Assembly: GCA_964579305.1 (NCBI GenBank)
Contig: CAZOGY010000095.1
Coordinates: 1-14,218 of the forward strand
From: JBCBWG01 sp964579305
GTDB lineage: Bacteria; Pseudomonadota; Alphaproteobacteria; Rhizobiales; Hyphomicrobiaceae
Length of the DNA: 14,218 bases
Direction of reading: 5' to 3'
The notes under the pieces are model-generated. The model was given only the letters and a program-made list of their open reading frames with translations, made no database searches and was not told the DNA's origin. The position numbers and the translations under genes are program-made. This document shows positions 13,616-14,218 of this stretch, piece after piece. How positions within the stretch are numbered: position 1 is the first letter of the stretch; each line of letters opens with the position of its first letter.

Positions 13616-14110
13616 ATGCAGGAGCACGATCGGCCATTGAAGCTCGGGCGGCATGGCATGCCGGTGGCTGCCATTGTGCTTGGCGTGCTTGGGCTTATTC
13701 CTTTTGTCGCGCTGCCGTTTTTATCGATCGCCAAGCCGGATTTGGCCGTGCCCGCCTGGCTCGGCGCTCACCTGACGATTCCCGCCATGATGCTTTATGC
13801 GGCCGTGATCCTGTCGTTCATGGGTGGGGTCCAGTGGGGGCTCGCCATGGCCGATGATAACGGCTCAGCGGGCACGCGCTGGCGGCAATATGGGGTTTCG
13901 GTCATCCCCGCATTGCTCGCCTGGCTGGCGTTGTTCTTCGATACGCGGGTCGGGTTGTTCCTGCTTGCGGTCGGTTTTGTCGGGCTGTTGGTTTACGACA
14001 TTTGGACGGTGCGGCGCGGCGAAGCGCCGGTCTGGTATGAGGCACTTCGGCTTTTCCTGACGAGCGTCGTCGTATTCGCCATCAGCCTCACGCTGACATT
14101 AGCCGTGTGA
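13616..14110 (+). CDS. DUF3429 family inner-membrane protein
   Basis: A 164-residue membrane protein with about five hydrophobic helices (roughly residues 17-37, 55-78, 93-109, 112-129 and 143-163). The family signature 'YAAVILSFMGGVQWGLAM' is present around residues 62-79, with the conserved Gly-Gly-x-x-Trp-Gly. The family has no established function. In some alphaproteobacteria I would expect such proteins near housekeeping genes, but the context here (divergent from ubiG, sharing a 113-bp intergenic region) gives only weak hints, perhaps coregulation with ubiquinone synthesis. Start chosen at 13616 by ribosome-binding-site spacing; an alternative at 13610 adds two residues. Confidence 0.85.
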   Translation: MQEHDRPLKLGRHGMPVAAIVLGVLGLIPFVALPFLSIAKPDLAVPAWLGAHLTIPAMMLYAAVILSFMGGVQWGLAMADDNGSAGTRWRQYGVSVIPALLAWLALFFDTRVGLFLLAVGFVGLLVYDIWTVRRGEAPVWYEALRLFLTSVVVFAISLTLTLAV

Positions 14111-14141
14111 TCGCCATTTGCCGTATGATCCGCTTTGGCGC

Positions 14142-14170
14142 GTGAACCGCCGCGCCTGTCGGCGGTTCAC
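14142..14170 (+). terminator. Strong hairpin after the DUF3429 gene, no U tail
   Basis: GTGAACCGCCG (14142-14152) and CGGCGGTTCAC (14160-14170) form a perfect 11-bp stem with a seven-base loop, 31 bases after the stop codon. There is no T-run on either side, so it is not a classical terminator. It may terminate without a U tail, protect the mRNA 3' end, or be a protein-binding palindrome. The remaining sequence to 14218 shows nothing I recognise. Confidence 0.5.
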
Positions 14171-14218
14171 CTCGCGTCCTGTGGTGGGGGGATGCTGGAT
14201 CGGGCCTCGTGCGCCTAG

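Noticed and set aside
1..14218. CRISPR array, mobile element, phage or toxin-antitoxin system
   Set aside because: No regularly spaced repeats, transposase, integrase, terminal inverted repeats or toxin-antitoxin pair could be found; gene content is chromosomal core.

Overview
The window reads as an ordinary stretch of core chromosome from a GC-rich alphaproteobacterium, most likely of the Hyphomicrobiales/Rhizobiales or a related order. Evidence is the ffs-dnaX-ybaB-recR and def-fmt-truA neighbourhoods, a DnaX with an alphaproteobacterial C-terminal region, a RegA/ActR-type response regulator and a proteobacterial UbiG. There are no rRNAs, tRNAs, CRISPR arrays, IS elements, phage genes or attachment sites. 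Coding density is high and no gene-free stretch reaches 300 bases. I do not see a convincing new multi-gene system; the points of interest are local oddities in otherwise familiar genes.

Layout: at the left edge the 5' part of nudC (NAD+/NADH diphosphatase) lies on the minus strand and runs off the window. After about 220 bp in which I recognise nothing comes a small minus-strand two-helix membrane protein (731-949). Then follow the small SRP RNA gene ffs with a plausible promoter (about 1164-1260), dnaX (1380-3278) and the nucleoid-associated ybaB gene (3319-3639). recR normally follows directly, but here two membrane transporters stand in between: an EamA/DMT exporter (3801-4832) and an overlapping TauE/SafE permease (4825-5589). 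recR (5665-6270) overlaps a MATE exporter (6267-7664) by four bases. A GT2 glycosyltransferase follows (7731-8474).

The protein-start/tRNA-modification block is def (8571-9080), fmt (9133-10074) and truA (10841-11641). Def and Fmt are partners in the formyl-methionine cycle. def may be transcribed as a leaderless mRNA from a promoter ending at its ATG. A small secreted Gly/Arg/His-rich protein gene (10198-10620) with its own terminator-like hairpin is inserted between fmt and truA.

On the minus strand, convergent to truA, ubiG (13502-12684) is followed by a RegA-like response regulator (12596-11862) with an unusual C-terminal extension and no partner kinase gene; a clean Rho-independent terminator ends this unit. 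Divergent from ubiG is a DUF3429 membrane protein (13616-14110), followed by a strong hairpin without a U tail.

Genes facing the same way with short gaps or overlaps probably form operons: dnaX-ybaB, EamA-TauE, recR-MATE, def-fmt and ubiG-regulator.
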